This document shows positions 17,534-26,600 of a stretch of 64,000 bases of DNA, one piece after another. The first letter of the stretch is position 1, and each line of letters begins with the position of its first letter. The DNA comes from Rhizobium sp. ARZ01 (GTDB taxonomy: Bacteria > Pseudomonadota > Alphaproteobacteria > Rhizobiales > Rhizobiaceae). The notes beneath the pieces were generated by a model. The model had not been told where the DNA came from. It saw only the letters and a list, made by a program, of their open reading frames with translations, and ran no database searches. Location: assembly GCF_014851675.1 (NCBI RefSeq), contig NZ_JACVAE010000003.1, positions 186,001 through 250,000 on the forward strand. The letters are read 5' to 3'. Position numbers and translations under genes: made by a program.

Positions 17534-17782
17534 ATGCAAAGCATCCGCTCCATTTTCCTTGCTGCCATCGCAATCGTCATTGCCGCCGCGACCTTCGTCT
17601 TCGCCGCTTCGCTCGGCCTGGCGCTGGCCGGTATCGCTTCGGTCGTGATGCTCGGCAGCTGGGTCTCGGCCAGGCTGCAACCGGCGCCCGTGCGGGCCAA
17701 GGTCTATGCCCGCGCAAACAAGCCGGGGCAGCGCGAGCCGCGCGTCTGGAACGACGGCCGCGGTACGATCATCGACCTCTGA
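17534..17782 (+). CDS. Small membrane protein of unknown function
   Basis: An 82-aa protein with one long hydrophobic region (about residues 7-45, rich in Ala/Ile/Val) followed by a basic tail (RAKVYARANKPGQREPR). AAAGG about 8 nt before the ATG serves as a ribosome binding site. It probably sits in the inner membrane with a cytoplasmic C-terminus. It lies about 150 bp upstream of leuD on the same strand. I do not recognise a named family. Confidence 0.65.
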   Translation: MQSIRSIFLAAIAIVIAAATFVFAASLGLALAGIASVVMLGSWVSARLQPAPVRAKVYARANKPGQREPRVWNDGRGTIIDL

Positions 17783-17938
17783 CGGATTACGGGCCGCCGA
17801 GCGGTTCACATCGGCGCCCTGCAGGCATTCGTGTGGCCGGTCGATCTGCACGCAGCACAAGATTCTCCTTCATTTCCCGGCGAAACTGATCTAAACGCAG
17901 GCCCGGAACGATTAAGCATCGCAATCGAGGTTTACGTC

Positions 17939-18544
17939 ATGGACAAGTTCGTCAAGCTGACCGGCGTCGCCGCGCCACTGCCCGTCGTCAATATCGACAC
18001 GGACATGATCATCCCGAAGGACTACCTGAAGACCATCAAGCGCACCGGTCTCGGCACGGGTCTCTTCGCGGAGGCGCGCTTCAACGAGGACGGCTCGCCG
18101 AACCCGGATTTCGTGCTGAACAAGCCCGCCTACCAGAACGCTTCCATCCTGGTTGCCGGCGACAATTTCGGCTGCGGCTCGTCGCGCGAACACGCCCCCT
18201 GGGCGCTGCTCGACTTCGGCATCCGCTGCGTCATCTCGACCTCGTTCGCCGACATCTTCTATAACAACTGCTTCAAGAACGGCATCCTGCCGATCGTCGT
18301 CAGCCCCGAGAACCTCGAGAAGCTGATGGACGATGCCAGCCGCGGCTCGAACGCCGTGCTGACCGTCGATCTCGAGGCGCAGGAAATCACCGGTCCGGAC
18401 GGCGGCCGTATCGCCTTCGAAATCGACGCCTTCCGCCGGCACTGCCTGCTGAACGGCCTCGACGATATCGGCCTGACCCTGGAAAAGTCGGCCGCGATCG
18501 ACAGTTTCGAGAAGTCCACGGCTGCCACCCGTCCCTGGGCCTGA
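17939..18544 (+). CDS. leuD: 3-isopropylmalate dehydratase small subunit
   Basis: LeuD pairs with LeuC to isomerise 2-isopropylmalate to 3-isopropylmalate in leucine biosynthesis. The 201-aa sequence has the small-subunit swivel-domain signatures [14 protein letters not shown], the [16 protein letters not shown] loop and [18 protein letters not shown] chose the ATG at 17939 (MDKFVKLTG) since it gives the standard LeuD N-terminus; codons upstream do not look like LeuD. No leuC is present in the window, and leuB lies 2.5 kb downstream. Confidence 0.96.
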   Translation: MDKFVKLTGVAAPLPVVNIDTDMIIPKDYLKTIKRTGLGTGLFAEARFNEDGSPNPDFVLNKPAYQNASILVAGDNFGCGSSREHAPWALLDFGIRCVISTSFADIFYNNCFKNGILPIVVSPENLEKLMDDASRGSNAVLTVDLEAQEITGPDGGRIAFEIDAFRRHCLLNGLDDIGLTLEKSAAIDSFEKSTAATRPWA

Positions 18545-18557
18545 GGTCTGGCGCGAT

Positions 18558-18938
18558 ATGCGTAAGCTGATCTCCTCCGGATCCCCCTTCGAACGCACCG
18601 CCGGCTATTCGCGGGCGGTGGTTCAGGGCGACTGGTGCTTCGTTTCCGGCACGACTGGCTATGACTACGCCACGATGACGATGCCGGAGACGGTGGAGGA
18701 GCAGACGCGCAACTGCCTCTCGACGATCCGCAAGGCGATGGAAGAGGGCGGGTTCGCGCTCAGCGATGTCGTGCGCTGCCACTACTATGTTACCGATGCG
18801 TCCTTCGCCGACATCGTCTTCCCGATCCTGGGCGAAGCCTTCGGCGAGATCCGTCCCGCCGCGACGATGATCGTCTGCGATCTGATCAAGCCCGAGATGC
18901 TGATCGAGATCGAAGTCACGGCGCTGCGCCAGCGCTGA
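18558..18938 (+). CDS. RidA/YjgF-family protein
   Basis: A 126-aa Rid-family protein starting 13 bp after leuD. It has the family core pattern (GDWCFVSGTTG, EEQTRNCLSTIRKAMEEGGF, RCHYYVTDASF, EIRPAATMIVCDL). Canonical RidA hydrolyses reactive enamine/imine intermediates using an Arg in an R-x-A motif; here ExRPAAT holds the equivalent Arg. Linkage to leuD suggests protection of amino-acid metabolism, but some Rid subfamilies have other roles. Confidence 0.88.
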   Translation: MRKLISSGSPFERTAGYSRAVVQGDWCFVSGTTGYDYATMTMPETVEEQTRNCLSTIRKAMEEGGFALSDVVRCHYYVTDASFADIVFPILGEAFGEIRPAATMIVCDLIKPEMLIEIEVTALRQR

Positions 18939-19599
18939 ACCGAGAATACCCACTAACCTTGTCAAAGAGCCGGACATGCACGATCGCCCACGCGGCGGTT
19001 TTCCGCCCATGGCGACAAGCTTTACTTAGACGGGGCACTGAAAGCTGCCTCATCAAAGTACAATTGTGTAGCACCTCTCAGTGCCCTGTTCGGCGGTTTT
19101 TGCCCGCGAACTTGGTCCTCTGCTGCTCCCGCCGGTCAAGGGCGGGGCCATGTGTGCCACCCCACGGGCACGTCCGGTGCGCAACTCGGGAAAACCCGCC
19201 GTCACCAGAGGGGACCTGTCTCGCAAGCCCCCGATGCAGGGACGTACGGTCCCTTCCCTGCACCAGGCGCCGGTCCCGTCTCGCCGCGACGTCTCGCGGT
19301 GTATCCGTTGACGGGACGATGGGCATTCTCGCATTGGAGCGGCGCATGTGGACGTTCGATGGGCAAAAATCCGGAAAGCCTCAAGACACGGCCTTATGAG
19401 GGCTCTTGAAAAGTCAAACATAACAATTCGATAACCCACTCATGCATTTCGAACGGGTAGGCAAGACGGACAAGGTGCTGACCTGAATATCCCCGTTGCC
19501 GGGGCGCTTCGTCCGCTCCATGCCCCGCGCGGGCGCACTAACGAATTCGTCACTCGAAAAGCCTGCACGAAGTGCTATATGACAATAAAAGGAGTGCTC
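18939..19599. other. 660-bp gap with no convincing gene; dyad-rich, possible non-coding RNA
   Basis: No open frame here has a credible ribosome binding site or protein-like composition; several frames are open on both strands only because of GC content. The stretch contains a 9-bp inverted repeat (GGGCACTGA 19033-19041 and TCAGTGCCC 19078-19086), a near-palindrome GGGACGTACGGTCCC near 19240, and other short GC-rich dyads between about 19080 and 19320. This could be a structured RNA or a long leader for the metallopeptidase gene. No known RNA family motif (SRP, RNase P, tmRNA) was recognised. Confidence 0.3.
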
Positions 19600-20034
19600 A
19601 TGGCCCGCATCGACCAGACAGAAGAATGGCAAAACCGCCATGCCCCCTCGATCAGCACGTTCGAATCGCTGGCGATGGAAGCCTATAGTCATCTGCCGGA
19701 AGAGTTTCGCGCGCTGACCGGCAACCTGATCATCGAGATCGCCGACTTTCCGAGCGACGATGTGTTCGAGGACATGGCGCTGGAGACACCCTTCGACCTG
19801 CTCGGCCTGTTCGAGGGGCGCGGCATTTCCGAGCGTTTCACGATGGAAACGGGCGAGATGCCGAACCGCATCATGCTCTACCGCCGCCCGATCCTCGATT
19901 ACTGGGCCGAGAACGAGGAAACGCTGGGCGACATCGTCACCCACGTGCTGATCCACGAGATCGGCCACCATTTCGGCCTCTCCGACGACGACATGGAACG
20001 GATCGAGGCCAGCGCGGATCTCGCGGCTGGGTAA
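19600..20034 (+). CDS. Zincin-like metallopeptidase family protein
   Basis: A 144-aa protein with the gluzincin signature HVLIHEIGHHFGL near the C-terminus. The short acidic, proteobacterial metallopeptidase family with this motif is widespread but not characterised. I chose the ATG at 19600 (MARIDQ) because AAAGGAG lies 6 nt upstream. An earlier in-frame ATG at 19579 precedes that Shine-Dalgarno site. The gene ends 4 bp before the convergent cupin gene. Confidence 0.85.
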   Translation: MARIDQTEEWQNRHAPSISTFESLAMEAYSHLPEEFRALTGNLIIEIADFPSDDVFEDMALETPFDLLGLFEGRGISERFTMETGEMPNRIMLYRRPILDYWAENEETLGDIVTHVLIHEIGHHFGLSDDDMERIEASADLAAG

Positions 20035-20038
20035 CCTG

Positions 20039-20455
20039 TCATTCGCCGGGCATCATCTTCTTGCCGGCGTATTGCTCGTCTGAGACGTGTTCCAGCCAGT
20101 CCACTGTGTTGCCGTCCAATGCTTCCTGCAGCGCGATATGGGTCATGGCCGCTTCGGGTGCGGCGCCATGCCAGTGTTTTTCGCCCGGCTCGAACCAGAC
20201 GATGTCTCCGGCACGGATCACCCGCCGGGGGTGACCCCAGCTTTGCGCGAGCCCCCGACCCGCAGTGACAATCAATGTCTGGCCAAGCGGATGCGTGTGC
20301 CAGGCGGTCCTTGCGCCCGGTTCGAAGGTGACGCTGGCTGCGCGCAGGCGGGCGGGCGCCGGGGTTTCGATGATCGGATCCAGGCGGACTCGGCCGGTGA
20401 AATAGTCGGGTGAGGGGGTAACCGACGGACGGCTGCCGCAGGGCTCGATCATCAT
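20039..20455 (-). CDS. Cupin-domain protein
   Basis: A 138-aa single-domain cupin. The metal-binding motif is seen as [20 protein letters not shown] (two His plus Gln) and the second cupin motif as [19 protein letters not shown]. Similar proteins include the cupin hydroxynitrile lyases and CMD-like cupins ([16 protein letters not shown] is typical). The reaction is not determined. I chose the ATG at 20455 (MMIEPCG), 5-6 nt after a strong GGAGAAGG site; a longer reading from 20488 would place that site inside the gene. Confidence 0.82.
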   Translation of the reverse strand: MMIEPCGSRPSVTPSPDYFTGRVRLDPIIETPAPARLRAASVTFEPGARTAWHTHPLGQTLIVTAGRGLAQSWGHPRRVIRAGDIVWFEPGEKHWHGAAPEAAMTHIALQEALDGNTVDWLEHVSDEQYAGKKMMPGE

Positions 20456-20549
20456 GGTACCTTCTCCTCCTTCGCTGCGGAACGGCAACGCGCCATCCTG
20501 CTACGGAAACGGTCGGACGGGAAGGCCGGGCGTGGTGACGCTGCTGGAG

Positions 20550-20578
20550 AAACCCGGACGTGGGAGGCGTCCGAGTTT
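20550..20578 (-). terminator. Hairpin with short T run, minus-strand terminator
   Basis: On the minus strand AAACTCGGAC pairs with GTCCGGGTTT (one G-U pair that is a mismatch on the plus strand), 9-nt loop, followed by TTTC at the stem end. It lies about 105 bp downstream of the small frame that ends at 20683 and before the cupin gene. Confidence 0.45.
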
Positions 20579-20682
20579 CTGAAGGGATCTGGGCTAGGCG
20601 ACGCCGGTCGGCGACGGGTTCGCCCACAACACGGTTTTCGGCTCGCGGCGGTCCAATGGACAGCCGTCGCAGATTATGGGCA

Positions 20683-20775
20683 TCAGCCCCAGCCTGGCGG
20701 TGGGCGGCGCTGGAAGATGAGCGCATCGATCGCCGAACGGATCGCGGCGAGGACGGCCTGTATGTACTGATACAT
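20683..20775 (-). CDS. Candidate 30-residue small protein
   Basis: A 31-codon frame starts with ATG at 20775, preceded by GGAGGACTTGAA, a near-perfect Shine-Dalgarno sequence at ideal spacing. The peptide begins MYQYIQAVLAAIRSAIDALI, which could form a hydrophobic or amphipathic helix, and ends with a basic/proline-rich tail (RRPPPGWG). A hairpin lies downstream at 20550-20578. It is too short for ordinary gene finders. I do not recognise a family. The good ribosome binding site and helix-like composition are the support. Confidence 0.45.
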   Translation of the reverse strand: MYQYIQAVLAAIRSAIDALIFQRRPPPGWG

Positions 20776-21005
20776 TTCAAGTCCTCCGACCTGGGTTCAG
20801 CCGGTTTCTCTTTTCCGGCTCTACACCACCTTGATCGCACAATGCGGAGGGTAAACCTGTTTCCGCGGTGACAGAGCCGCCGGAACGCCGCGCAAAAATC
20901 TTTCGCCGCGGCGATTTTCCTTGCATGGAAGTTGCGCTAAGAACCCCGCGAACCCGCCTATCCGCGAACCCGCCTATCCTCGGGCATTTCGACAAGGACA
21001 ATCCC

Positions 21006-22118
21006 ATGACTGTGCGCAACCTCCTCCTTCTGCCCGGCGACGGCATCGGCCCGGAAGCCATGGCGGAAGTCCGCAAGATCATCGCCTACATGAACGCCGA
21101 GAAGGGTGCCGGCTTCGTCACCGACGAAGGCCTCGTCGGCGGTTCGGCTTATGACGCCCATGGTGCCGCGATCTCGGAAGGCGACATGCAGAAGGCGCTT
21201 GACGCCGATGCGGTGCTGTTTGGTGCCGTCGGCGGCCCGAAGTGGGACGCTGTTCCTTACGAAGTGCGCCCCGAAGCCGGCCTGCTGCGCCTGCGCAAGG
21301 ACCTTAAGCTGTTTGCCAACCTGCGCCCGGCGATCTGCTACCCGGCGCTTGCCAACGCCTCTTCGCTTAAGGCCGAGCTGGTCGAGGGCCTCGACATCCT
21401 GATCGTGCGCGAGCTGACCGGCGGCGTCTATTTCGGCGAGCCGAAGGAGATCATCGACCTCGGCAATGGCCAGAAGCGCGGCATCGACACGCAGGTCTAC
21501 GATACCTACGAGATCGAGCGCATCGCCGGCGTCGCCTTCGAGCTGGCCCGCACCCGCAACAATCGCGTCTGCTCGATGGAAAAGCGCAACGTCATGAAGT
21601 CCGGCGTGTTGTGGAACCAGGTCGTGACCGAGACGCACAAGCGCGCCTATTCCGACGTGCAGCTCGAGCACATGCTCGCCGACGCCGGCGGCATGCAACT
21701 GGTTCGTGCGCCAAAACAGTTCGACGTGATCGTCACCGACAACCTGTTCGGCGACATGCTGTCTGACGTTGCCGCCATGCTGACCGGCTCGCTCGGCATG
21801 CTGCCGTCGGCCTCGCTCGGTGCGCCGGATCCGAAGACCGGCAAGCGCAAGGCGCTCTACGAGCCTGTGCACGGCTCCGCCCCCGACATTGCCGGCAAGG
21901 GCATCGCCAACCCGATCGCCATGATCGCCTCGTTCGCCATGTGCCTGCGCTACTCCTTCAACATGGTGAAGGAAGCGGACGACCTGGAAAAGGCGATCGC
22001 CAACGTTCTCGACCGCGGCATCCGCACCGGCGACATCATGGCCGAGGGCGCTACGCGGGTCGGCACGACCGAGATGGGCGATGCGATCCTTGCCGAGTTC
22101 AAGGCGCTTTCCGCCTGA
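21006..22118 (+). CDS. leuB: 3-isopropylmalate dehydrogenase
   Basis: LeuB oxidatively decarboxylates 3-isopropylmalate to 2-oxoisocaproate with NAD+ in leucine synthesis. The 370-aa protein shows [17 protein letters not shown], substrate-binding arginines in [17 protein letters not shown], the [13 protein letters not shown] loop, the metal-binding [15 protein letters not shown] and the NAD-binding [19 protein letters not shown] chose the ATG at 21006 because it gives the normal LeuB N-terminus. A terminator follows. Confidence 0.97.
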   Translation: MTVRNLLLLPGDGIGPEAMAEVRKIIAYMNAEKGAGFVTDEGLVGGSAYDAHGAAISEGDMQKALDADAVLFGAVGGPKWDAVPYEVRPEAGLLRLRKDLKLFANLRPAICYPALANASSLKAELVEGLDILIVRELTGGVYFGEPKEIIDLGNGQKRGIDTQVYDTYEIERIAGVAFELARTRNNRVCSMEKRNVMKSGVLWNQVVTETHKRAYSDVQLEHMLADAGGMQLVRAPKQFDVIVTDNLFGDMLSDVAAMLTGSLGMLPSASLGAPDPKTGKRKALYEPVHGSAPDIAGKGIANPIAMIASFAMCLRYSFNMVKEADDLEKAIANVLDRGIRTGDIMAEGATRVGTTEMGDAILAEFKALSA

Positions 22119-22144
22119 CCGGCGATAGACTTTCGAACCCCGTC

Positions 22145-22172
22145 GCCTCCGGACCGTTCCGGAGGCGTTTTT
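22145..22172 (+). terminator. Rho-independent terminator after leuB
   Basis: The stem GCCTCCGGA (22145-22153) and TCCGGAGGC (22158-22166) is followed by GTTTTTG, 27 bp past the leuB stop. Confidence 0.88.
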
Positions 22173-22239
22173 GTATGTGTCGACTTGAAATTCCAGCTGC
22201 TCCGCTCACATCGTCTAGCTCAGTCAAATGGGAGCACGC

Positions 22240-22938
22240 ATGAAGCGACCAACCACATTCAGTGTCTGGATCATTGTCCTGACCGTGACGCTCGTCACGG
22301 CGCTGATCCCGCTCGATCCGTACCTGTCGCAGGCCGCGCAGCGATTGCCGGCCAGCATCGTGCACTTCAATAGCAGGATCACCGACTTCGGGAGGTTTCG
22401 CTGGATGATCTATGGTTCCGGTGGTCTCGCGATTGTTTCCCTGGTCGTGCATCGCGCAAGCCTCAGTGCGGAGTCGGCCGCGCGCGCAAGGACGGCCTGG
22501 CGGCTGTTTTCTTATTTCTTCGTGACGATTGCCGGCGCCAGTGCGCTTGTGAATTTACTCAAGGGGCTGGTCGGGCGGGCGCGTCCGGAACTCTTCGCCG
22601 AACTCGGCGCCTATAGCCTCTCGCCCTGGACGGGCAACAACCTGTTTCAAAGCTTTCCTTCCGGTCATTCGGCAGCCGTCGGTTCGTTCTTCGGTGCGTT
22701 CGCCATGCTGGCACCGAGATTCCGGCCGCTGTTCCTCGCCGGGGCTCTTTTGATCGGCGTTTCGCGCGTCATCGTCGGCGCACATTATCCGAGCGATGTC
22801 GCGGCCGGGCTTCTGGTTGGGCTCTGGTGTGCCGTGATGACGGCGTTCTTGTTTGCGCGCTGGAACATGCTGTTCCGGCTCGATGCCGCCGGCTGGCCGC
22901 AACCGAAGATGCTTGGCGAGGAGACGCGCCAGGTGTGA
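22240..22938 (+). CDS. PAP2-family membrane phosphatase
   Basis: A 232-aa integral membrane protein of the PAP2/lipid phosphatase family, probably acting at the periplasmic face on a lipid phosphate or pyrophosphate. The three-part phosphatase motif is complete: KGLVGRARP, SFPSGHSA and SRVIVGAHYPSDV. About six hydrophobic segments are present. I chose the ATG at 22240 (MKRPTTF) because GGGAG lies just upstream. The substrate could be undecaprenyl pyrophosphate, lipid A or phosphatidate; sequence alone does not decide. It is convergent with the MFS gene across a hairpin. Confidence 0.85.
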   Translation: MKRPTTFSVWIIVLTVTLVTALIPLDPYLSQAAQRLPASIVHFNSRITDFGRFRWMIYGSGGLAIVSLVVHRASLSAESAARARTAWRLFSYFFVTIAGASALVNLLKGLVGRARPELFAELGAYSLSPWTGNNLFQSFPSGHSAAVGSFFGAFAMLAPRFRPLFLAGALLIGVSRVIVGAHYPSDVAAGLLVGLWCAVMTAFLFARWNMLFRLDAAGWPQPKMLGEETRQV

Positions 22939-22952
22939 CCTGCAGAAACGAA

Positions 22953-22980
22953 AACCGGCGCGTGTTGCCACGCGCCGGTT
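22953..22980. terminator. Bidirectional hairpin between PAP2 and MFS genes
   Basis: A 12-bp stem, AACCGGCGCGTG (22953-22964) with CACGCGCCGGTT (22969-22980), closes a 4-nt loop. It has A-rich flank on the left and sits between two convergent genes. Confidence 0.75.
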
Positions 22981-23006
22981 GCCATGAACCACTCGTTCGG
23001 GGGAGC

Positions 23007-24896
23007 TCAATCCATGGCGTTGATGTCGCGGTCCTTCGTTTCCGGCAGGAACAGGATGCCGATGACGAGGGTGATCGCCGCGAAGACGATCGGGTACCAC
23101 AGGCCGTAGTAGATATCGCCCTGGGCCGCGCTCATTGCGAAGGCCGTGGCCGGCAGCAGGCCGCCGAACCAGCCGTTGCCGATGTGATAGGGCAGCGACA
23201 TGCCGGTGTAGCGGATGCGGGTCGGGAACAGTTCGACGAGCAGGGCTGCGATCGGGCCGTAGACCATCGTCACGTAGATGACGAGGACGGTCAGGACGGC
23301 GATGATCTTGGTCCAGTTGACGGCGGCCGGATCGGCGACCATCGCGAAGGCACCGCCATTGGCAATGGTGAAGACTGCCATGTCGTTGACGCCGTTTGCC
23401 TCGTCTGCGGTCAGCAGCTTGGCGGCGACAAGGTCCGCACCCGTCATGGTCGTCTTCTCGCCGGCGCGGATGGCCGCGGCATCGAGGGCGAGTTCCGGGT
23501 TGGCGGCGACGAAGGCGTCGAGCTTTGCATCCGGAACCTTGGCGGCTGCGCGAACCAGCGGATAGCCGGCATCATGTAGCGCGATGTTGGTCTGCTTTTC
23601 GAAGGCGGCGGTCATGGCCTTGGCCTGGTCGCCGGCTGCGATGGCGTCGAAGCTGCTGATGACGGTCTCGCCGATCTTCACGGTTGCCGGCGTGCCGATC
23701 GCGGCCGTCGTCACGACGTCATAGGGCACCGAGTTCTTGGTGAGGAAGGCGGTTGCGATGTCGCACGAGGTGGTGAACTTCGCCGTACCGGTCGGGTTGA
23801 ACTGGAACTTGCAGTCGCCGGGGGCTGCGGTGACGGTCGCGCGGACCGTTGCCTGTGCCTGTGCGAGCGCCGGGTTGCCGGCCCAGGTCAGTGCCTTGAA
23901 CAGCGGGAAGTAGGTCAGGATGGCGAGCAGCAGGCCGGCCATGATGATCGGCTTGCGGCCGATCTTGTCCGACAGCCAGCCAAAGAAGACGAAGAAGCCG
24001 GTGCCGAGAATCAGCGAAGCGGCGACCATGATGTTGGCCGACTGGCTTTCGACCTTCAGCACGCCGGTCAGGAAGAACAGTGCGTAGAACTGGCCAGAGT
24101 ACCAGACGACGGCCTGGCCGACGACGGCGCCGAACAGTGCGAGAAGCGCGATCTTGGCGTTCTTCCACTGGCCGAAGGCTTCCGAAAGCGGCGCCTTCGA
24201 GGTCTTGCCCTCTTCCTTCATCTTCTTGAAGGCCGGCGATTCGTTCATTTTCATGCGGATCCAGACGGACACGCCGAGAAGAACGACGGAGACCAGGAAC
24301 GGAATGCGCCAGCCCCAGGCGGCGAAGGCTTCCTTGCCGAGGGCGAACTGGACGCCCAGGATGACGACGAGCGACAGGAACAAGCCGAGCGTCGCGGTCG
24401 TCTGGATCCAGGAGGTGAAGTAGCCGCGACGGCCGTGCGGCGCGTGCTCGGCCACGTAAGTGGCGGCACCGCCATATTCACCGCCGAGCGCCAGACCCTG
24501 CAGCATGCGCAGGACGAGCAGCAGGATCGGGGCGGCGATGCCGATCGAGGCGGCACCGGGCAGGAGGCCGACGAGGAAGGTCGACAGACCCATGATCAGG
24601 ATCGTCACTAGGAAGGTGTACTTGCGGCCGACGAGGTCGCCGAGGCGGCCGAAGACGAGCGCGCCGAACGGACGGACCAGGAAGCCGGCGGCAAAGGCCA
24701 AAAGCGCGAAGATGTTGCGCGTGGCTTCCGGATAAGAGCTGAAGAAGGCCGCGCCGATGTAGACGGCGAGCGAACCGTAGAGATAGAAATCGTACCATTC
24801 AAAGACGGTACCGAGCGACGAGGCGAAGATGACTTTCTTCTCCTCTCCCGTCATCGGACGGGCTTTCGCACCGTCAGCAGTCGCGGTGTTGGCCAT
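23007..24896 (-). CDS. MHS-family MFS transporter with a large inter-helix insert
   Basis: A 629-aa member of the metabolite:H+ symporter (ShiA/ProP-like) group of the major facilitator superfamily. Typical signatures are GTVFEWYDFYLYG at the N-terminus, RPFGALVFGRLGDLVGRKYTF, and LQGLALGGEYGGAATYVAE. Residues about 335-528 form an Ala/Thr/Asp-rich, non-membrane segment inserted between the eighth and ninth helices, with two cysteines (about 362 and 378). Normal family length is about 430-450 aa. GAGGATTT before the ATG at 24896 (MANTATADG) supports that start over a longer reading. The substrate is unknown (a carboxylate or osmolyte would be typical). Confidence 0.88.
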   Translation of the reverse strand: MANTATADGAKARPMTGEEKKVIFASSLGTVFEWYDFYLYGSLAVYIGAAFFSSYPEATRNIFALLAFAAGFLVRPFGALVFGRLGDLVGRKYTFLVTILIMGLSTFLVGLLPGAASIGIAAPILLLVLRMLQGLALGGEYGGAATYVAEHAPHGRRGYFTSWIQTTATLGLFLSLVVILGVQFALGKEAFAAWGWRIPFLVSVVLLGVSVWIRMKMNESPAFKKMKEEGKTSKAPLSEAFGQWKNAKIALLALFGAVVGQAVVWYSGQFYALFFLTGVLKVESQSANIMVAASLILGTGFFVFFGWLSDKIGRKPIIMAGLLLAILTYFPLFKALTWAGNPALAQAQATVRATVTAAPGDCKFQFNPTGTAKFTTSCDIATAFLTKNSVPYDVVTTAAIGTPATVKIGETVISSFDAIAAGDQAKAMTAAFEKQTNIALHDAGYPLVRAAAKVPDAKLDAFVAANPELALDAAAIRAGEKTTMTGADLVAAKLLTADEANGVNDMAVFTIANGGAFAMVADPAAVNWTKIIAVLTVLVIYVTMVYGPIAALLVELFPTRIRYTGMSLPYHIGNGWFGGLLPATAFAMSAAQGDIYYGLWYPIVFAAITLVIGILFLPETKDRDINAMD

Positions 24897-25398
24897 TGTG
24901 AAATCCTCCAATTCAAACGGCTTTCCAGAGCGCCCTTTTCGGTTGACCGCCGATCCTCCTCGGCTGGGCAAACATGGTGCGCATTCTTGCAAGATGGCAG
25001 AAAAGCGGCAGAGGCGCTGCTCGGCTTTGGGATTATGACTTTAGTCTAATGCCGATGCGTCAGATCGACGCGAACGTGATCAGCAAGTTGAGCGTTCTCG
25101 CCCCCGCGTCCCTTGACTCCGGGGGAAAATCGCTTAATAGCAGCCCCCGGAAAAGGACAACGTCCATGCTTTGCCGCGACTTCATTTTCGCTGACTGCAG
25201 CCTCCTGGCGGAAAACGCCGGGCAGGAACGGCGTTCGCCCGCTTCTTCCAAAACTGTGGCCAAAACGACGACGAAAACCGTCTGACGTCTCTGGCCCGCC
25301 GCTCTCTCCCCGGCAAGGCCGGGGACCAGAAACCCGCGCCGTGGCTGTCGGGTTTCCCCTCAAGGAACCGAGGAGAGGCAGAGAAAGAGAGCAAATAC
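24897..25398. other. 500-bp gap between MFS and asd; asd leader with GC-rich hairpin, no gene seen
   Basis: The two flanking genes are divergent, so both promoters lie here. A hairpin CCCCGGC (25308-25314) / GCCGGGG (25318-25324) lies about 75 bp before asd, without a T tract. AGGAGAGG-type purine runs just before 25399 provide the asd ribosome binding site. Short frames in this gap lack protein-like composition. Confidence 0.4.
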
Positions 25399-26433
25399 AT
25401 GGGTTTCAAGATTGCAGTCGCCGGCGCTACCGGCAATGTCGGACGGGAAATGCTGAACATCCTGGTGGAGCGTGGCTTCCCGGCCGATGAGGTCGTGGCG
25501 CTCGCCTCCAGCCGCTCGGTCGGCACGGAAGTCTCCTACGGCGACAAAACGCTGAAGGTGCACAATCTCGAAACCTACGACTTCTCCGACACCGACATCT
25601 GCCTGATGTCCGCCGGCGGCGCGGTGTCGCTGAAGTACTCGCCGAAGATCGGCGCCCAGGGCTGCGTCGTCATCGACAACTCGTCGGCCTGGCGCTACGA
25701 CGCCGAGGTGCCGCTGATCGTGCCGGAAGTGAACCCGGACGCGATCGCCGGCTTCACGAAGAAGAACATCATCGCCAACCCGAACTGCTCGACCGCGCAG
25801 CTCGTCGTCGCGCTGAAGCCGCTGCACGACCGCGCCACGATCAAGCGCGTCGTCGTCTCGACCTACCAGTCGGTGTCAGGTGCGGGCAAGGAAGGCATGG
25901 ACGAGCTGTTCAACCAGACACGCGCCGTCTTCGTCGCCGACCCGATCGAGAGCAAGAAGTTCACCAAGCGCATCGCCTTCAACGTCATCCCGCACATCGA
26001 CGTGTTCATGGAAGACGGCTACACGAAGGAAGAGTGGAAGGTGCTGGCCGAGACGAAGAAGATGCTCGACCCGAAGATCAAGGTCACCTGCACGGCCGTG
26101 CGCGTGCCCGTGTTCATCGGTCATTCGGAGTCGGTCAACATCGAGTTCGAAAAGGAAATCACCGCCGAGGAGGCGCGCGAGATCCTGCGCGAGGCGCCGG
26201 GTTGCCAGGTGATCGACAAGCACGAGAACGGCGGCTACATCACGCCTTACGAATCGGCTGGCGAGGACGCGACCTACATCTCGCGGATCCGTGAAGACGC
26301 GACGGTCGAGAACGGTCTCAACCTGTGGGTCGTCTCGGACAACCTGCGCAAGGGCGCCGCGCTGAACACCATTCAGATCGCCGAGTTGCTCGTCAACCGC
26401 GGACTGATCAAGGCGAAGAAGCAGGCAGCCTGA
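25399..26433 (+). CDS. asd: Aspartate-semialdehyde dehydrogenase
   Basis: Asd reduces aspartyl phosphate to aspartate semialdehyde with NADPH, at the entry to lysine, threonine, methionine and diaminopimelate synthesis. The 344-aa protein has the NADP-binding AVAGATGNVGREML, the catalytic cysteine C130 in NPNCSTAQLV, TYQSVSGAGKEGM and RVPVFIGHSESVNIEFE. Length and motifs are normal. Confidence 0.97.
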   Translation: MGFKIAVAGATGNVGREMLNILVERGFPADEVVALASSRSVGTEVSYGDKTLKVHNLETYDFSDTDICLMSAGGAVSLKYSPKIGAQGCVVIDNSSAWRYDAEVPLIVPEVNPDAIAGFTKKNIIANPNCSTAQLVVALKPLHDRATIKRVVVSTYQSVSGAGKEGMDELFNQTRAVFVADPIESKKFTKRIAFNVIPHIDVFMEDGYTKEEWKVLAETKKMLDPKIKVTCTAVRVPVFIGHSESVNIEFEKEITAEEAREILREAPGCQVIDKHENGGYITPYESAGEDATYISRIREDATVENGLNLWVVSDNLRKGAALNTIQIAELLVNRGLIKAKKQAA

Positions 26434-26600
26434 GCGCAATAGCGGAAGTACACGAAAATAAATGTCCCGCCTCCACCGTCAGACGGGTGCGGGACGTTTG
26501 CCTTGATCGAGACATCGGGGCGGGTTTGATGCCCGGCAATCGTCTGACGGCATTGGCATGTTGCGGTAGCAAAGCGATTCGAGATCTTGGAGTTGATTTG

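Noticed and set aside
19053..19439. 128-codon minus-strand frame in the ridA-metallopeptidase gap
   Set aside because: No ribosome binding site, Arg/Pro/Gly-rich composition and dense DNA dyads argue for non-coding sequence.
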